In this document: one piece after another, positions 61,861 to 64,000 of the stretch
How positions within the stretch are numbered: position 1 is the stretch's first letter
How the letters are laid out: the number at the start of each line of letters is the position of its first letter
Source: Pseudomonas fluorescens
Lineage (GTDB): Bacteria > Pseudomonadota > Gammaproteobacteria > Pseudomonadales > Pseudomonadaceae
Direction of reading: 5' to 3'
NCBI RefSeq assembly: GCF_000802965.1
Contig: NZ_JSAK01000023.1
Location: forward strand, 1 to 64,000
DNA length: 64,000 bases
The notes under the pieces: generated by a model
What the model was told of the DNA's origin: nothing
Database searches by the model: none
Seen by the model: the letters and a program-made list of their open reading frames with translations, nothing else
Translations under genes and position numbers: made by a program

Positions 61861-63555
61861 ATGCAACTTCCTTCGCAATCCGCAATATGCCAATGGTTGA
61901 TCGACAATACCGACGTCAAGGCGTCGGACATCAATCGAGCGCGCAAGCTGTGCATGGCTGAAAGCGATAGCGATGACGAGGTGCTGCGCAACCTGCTACG
62001 CCTCGGCGCCGTACGTGACGAGCAGGCGGTCCAGGCTTACGCGACGCTGCTCGATGCGCCCAGTCTGCGGCTTGACGAAGCCTCCTGGTGCGTCGAGCCG
62101 TTGATGCTCGGCAGCGAACGATTCTTGCGGCAGTACGGTGTCGTCGCCATTGCGACCGACGCCACAGCGATCACCGTCGCAGCCAGCCCACCCCTGACGC
62201 AGTACGCGCTGGACGCGATGGGCTACTGCGCCGGCAAGACCGTGTCATTGCGGGTAGCCACCGCCACCGACGTCAATACTTTGATCGAACGCCTGTACGG
62301 CCAGGGCCGCAGCGCCATGGATGCGCTGATCGAGTCGCTGGACGAAAGCAGTGGTGCCGAAGAAGACATTGAACACCTCAAGGACCTGGCTTCCGAGGCC
62401 CCGGTCATCCGCCTGGTCAACCTGATTCTGCAATGCGCCGTCGAGCAGCGGGCTTCGGATATTCACATCGAACCTTTCGAAAGCCAGCTCAAGGTGCGCT
62501 ACCGCATCGATGGCGTGTTGCATGAGGCCGAGGCACCGCCGTCCAGCTCATCGGCGGCGATCATTTCGCGCCTGAAGATCATGGCTCGACTGGACATCGC
62601 CGAGCGCCGCCTGCCCCAGGACGGCCGCATCATGTTGCGCATCCAGGGCCAGGAGCTGGATTTGCGGGTGTCCACGGTGCCCACCAGTTTTGGCGAGTCG
62701 GTGGTGATGCGCTTGCTGGATCGGCGCACCGTGAGTTTCGACTTTCCCAGCCTGGGCATGGACGGCGAGCGCTTGCAGACGTTCCTCGATGTCCTGGAAA
62801 GCCCCCATGGCATCCTGCTGGTGACGGGCCCCACCGGCTCCGGCAAAACCACCACGTTATATACCGCGCTGTCGCGGCTCAACACGGCCGAGCGCAAGAT
62901 CATCACCGTGGAAGATCCGGTGGAGTATCAGCTCGAAGGCATCAATCAGATCCAGGTGAAGCCGGCAATCGGCCTGGACTTCGCCAGTGCCCTGCGCTCG
63001 ATTGTGCGTCAGGACCCGGACGTGATCATGATCGGTGAAATGCGCGACCTGGAAACCTGCCGCATCGCAATCCAGAGTTCGCTGACCGGCCACCTCGTGC
63101 TTTCAACCCTGCACACCAACAGCGCAGCGGCGAGTATCACGCGACTGTTGGACATGGGCGTCGAAAGCTACCTGATCGCGTCGACCGTTAAGGGCATTCT
63201 CGCCCAGCGCCTGGTGCGCCGCCTGGACCCGCAGACGCGGATCGCCTTCGAAGCCCCGCCGGAAATGGTCGCCGAACACGGTCTAGAGCGCTTTACCGAG
63301 CAGCGTCCGGTCTTGCTGTACCGCCCGGCCAGCGAGTTGCCCGGCGGCGGTTACCACGGTCGCAGTGCCATCACCGAATTGCTGGTGATGAACGAAGAGC
63401 TGCGCTCATTGCTGATGCGCCAGGCGGATGCCGAGACCCTCGAGCAGGCGGCGCGGCGGGGCGGCCTGCGCACCTTGTACGAAGAAGGCCTGCGTCAAGC
63501 CGTGGCCGGCATCACGTCCCTGGAAGAGGTGCTGCGCGTCACGCGCGGTGATTGA
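61861..63555 (+). CDS. gspE: Type II secretion ATPase GspE
   Basis: This 564-residue secretion ATPase powers pseudopilus assembly at the inner membrane. It has the N-terminal GspE domain, Walker A GPTGSGKTT near residue 323, the Asp box region VEDPVEYQLEG, Walker B DPDVIMIGEMRD and the His box LSTLHTNSA. The tetracysteine zinc module common in GspE near residue 480 is missing; that stretch (VLLYRPASELPGGGYHGR) has no cysteines. No good ribosome site precedes the ATG. Confidence 0.9.
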   Translation: MQLPSQSAICQWLIDNTDVKASDINRARKLCMAESDSDDEVLRNLLRLGAVRDEQAVQAYATLLDAPSLRLDEASWCVEPLMLGSERFLRQYGVVAIATDATAITVAASPPLTQYALDAMGYCAGKTVSLRVATATDVNTLIERLYGQGRSAMDALIESLDESSGAEEDIEHLKDLASEAPVIRLVNLILQCAVEQRASDIHIEPFESQLKVRYRIDGVLHEAEAPPSSSSAAIISRLKIMARLDIAERRLPQDGRIMLRIQGQELDLRVSTVPTSFGESVVMRLLDRRTVSFDFPSLGMDGERLQTFLDVLESPHGILLVTGPTGSGKTTTLYTALSRLNTAERKIITVEDPVEYQLEGINQIQVKPAIGLDFASALRSIVRQDPDVIMIGEMRDLETCRIAIQSSLTGHLVLSTLHTNSAAASITRLLDMGVESYLIASTVKGILAQRLVRRLDPQTRIAFEAPPEMVAEHGLERFTEQRPVLLYRPASELPGGGYHGRSAITELLVMNEELRSLLMRQADAETLEQAARRGGLRTLYEEGLRQAVAGITSLEEVLRVTRGD

Positions 63556-63557
63556 CC

Positions 63558-64000
63558 ATGGCCCATTTTAAATACCGCGCGTTGGATGCCGATGGCGTTA
63601 CTCGACAAGGCAGCCTGGAAGCCGTCGATGAAGCCAGCGCCGTCGTGGTACTGCAAAAACGCGGCTTGCTGTTATTGAGCCTCAGTGTCAGTGCCGAGAC
63701 TGGCCTGGGTGCGGCCTTGCGCCGTGGTGCAATGAATGGCCCCGCTCTGGTCAGTTTTACCCAGCAGCTGGCCACTTTGCTGGGCGCCGGGCAACCGCTG
63801 GAGCGCTCGCTGGGCATTTTGCTCAAACAGGCCAACGAGCCCCGGCGCAGATCGCTGCTGGAACGTGTGCGTGAACAGGTCAAGGCCGGCAAGCCTTTGA
63901 GCCAGGCGCTGGAGGAAGAACACGGTCAGTTCTCCAGCCTGTACATCAGCATGGTGCGCGCCGGGGAAGCGGGCGGCTCCCTGGAAAATACCCTGCGTCA
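63558..64000 (+). CDS. gspF: Type II secretion inner-membrane protein GspF (partial)
   Basis: The first 147 residues are present before the window ends. The start MAHFKYRALDADGVTRQGSL and VSFTQQLATLLGAGQPLERS are typical of GspF/PilC proteins, which form the inner-membrane platform of the secretion machine. It begins 2 bases after the gspE stop, so the two are co-transcribed. Confidence 0.9.
   Translation, partial: MAHFKYRALDADGVTRQGSLEAVDEASAVVVLQKRGLLLLSLSVSAETGLGAALRRGAMNGPALVSFTQQLATLLGAGQPLERSLGILLKQANEPRRRSLLERVREQVKAGKPLSQALEEEHGQFSSLYISMVRAGEAGGSLENTLR

Overview
This window looks like a chromosomal stretch from a Pseudomonas of the P. fluorescens/putida lineage. Three things point that way. 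REP elements of the type GTAGGAGC(C/T)GGCTTGCTGGCGA flank many genes. The p-hydroxycinnamate operon has the Pseudomonas gene order marR / ech-vdh-fcs-thiolase-acyl-CoA dehydrogenase. An SfnR-type sigma54 activator sits beside sulfonate genes. Coding is dense. I see no tRNA, rRNA, CRISPR array or intact mobile element. The only mobile DNA is a pair of truncated transposase fragments near 34.2-34.5 kb.

1-21 kb is an organosulfur-scavenging island. A DszC/SfnB-type flavin monooxygenase (117-1385, minus) stands divergent to a plus operon (1898-10356). That operon encodes a DszB-like sulfinate desulfinase, a class II aldolase-like protein, an SsuD-type monooxygenase and a complete oligopeptide-type ABC importer. 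A minus operon (19488 down to 10500) encodes an SsuA-like binding protein, a secreted hydrolase, a second SsuD-type monooxygenase, a second oligopeptide-type binding protein, a TonB-dependent receptor and a third flavin monooxygenase. A sigma54 activator (19896-20975) lies at the far end. Both operons have sigma54 -24/-12 promoters with matching dyads about 100 bp upstream, so I infer one regulon.

21-31 kb holds a solitary SGNH hydrolase and a CadC/ToxR-like membrane regulator overlapping a FidL-like protein. It also holds a signalling set of hybrid histidine kinase with HPt, response regulator with HD-GYP, and GGDEF cyclase. 31-34 kb has a methyltransferase and a divergent MFS/LysR pair, then the insertion-sequence relics.

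34.7-46 kb is the ferulate/p-coumarate region. It contains an aromatic-acid MFS symporter, an OprD porin, a MarR regulator, and ech, vdh, fcs, thiolase and acyl-CoA dehydrogenase genes, followed by a cupin. 46.6-56 kb is a second, TetR-controlled catabolic cluster: amidohydrolase, two crotonases, MFS, TetR, SDR, aryl-acid AMP ligase, thiolase and outer-membrane channel. Its composition suggests CoA-dependent side-chain shortening of an aryl or unsaturated acid. Two promoters in it carry the same palindrome, GAACATGTTC. Genes in both aromatic clusters carry AANAANAA (Crc/Hfq-type) motifs in their leaders.

56-64 kb has a MATE efflux protein with a TetR regulator, a GH3 beta-glucosidase overlapping a small exported protein, and the start of a type II secretion operon (gspE, then gspF cut by the window end).
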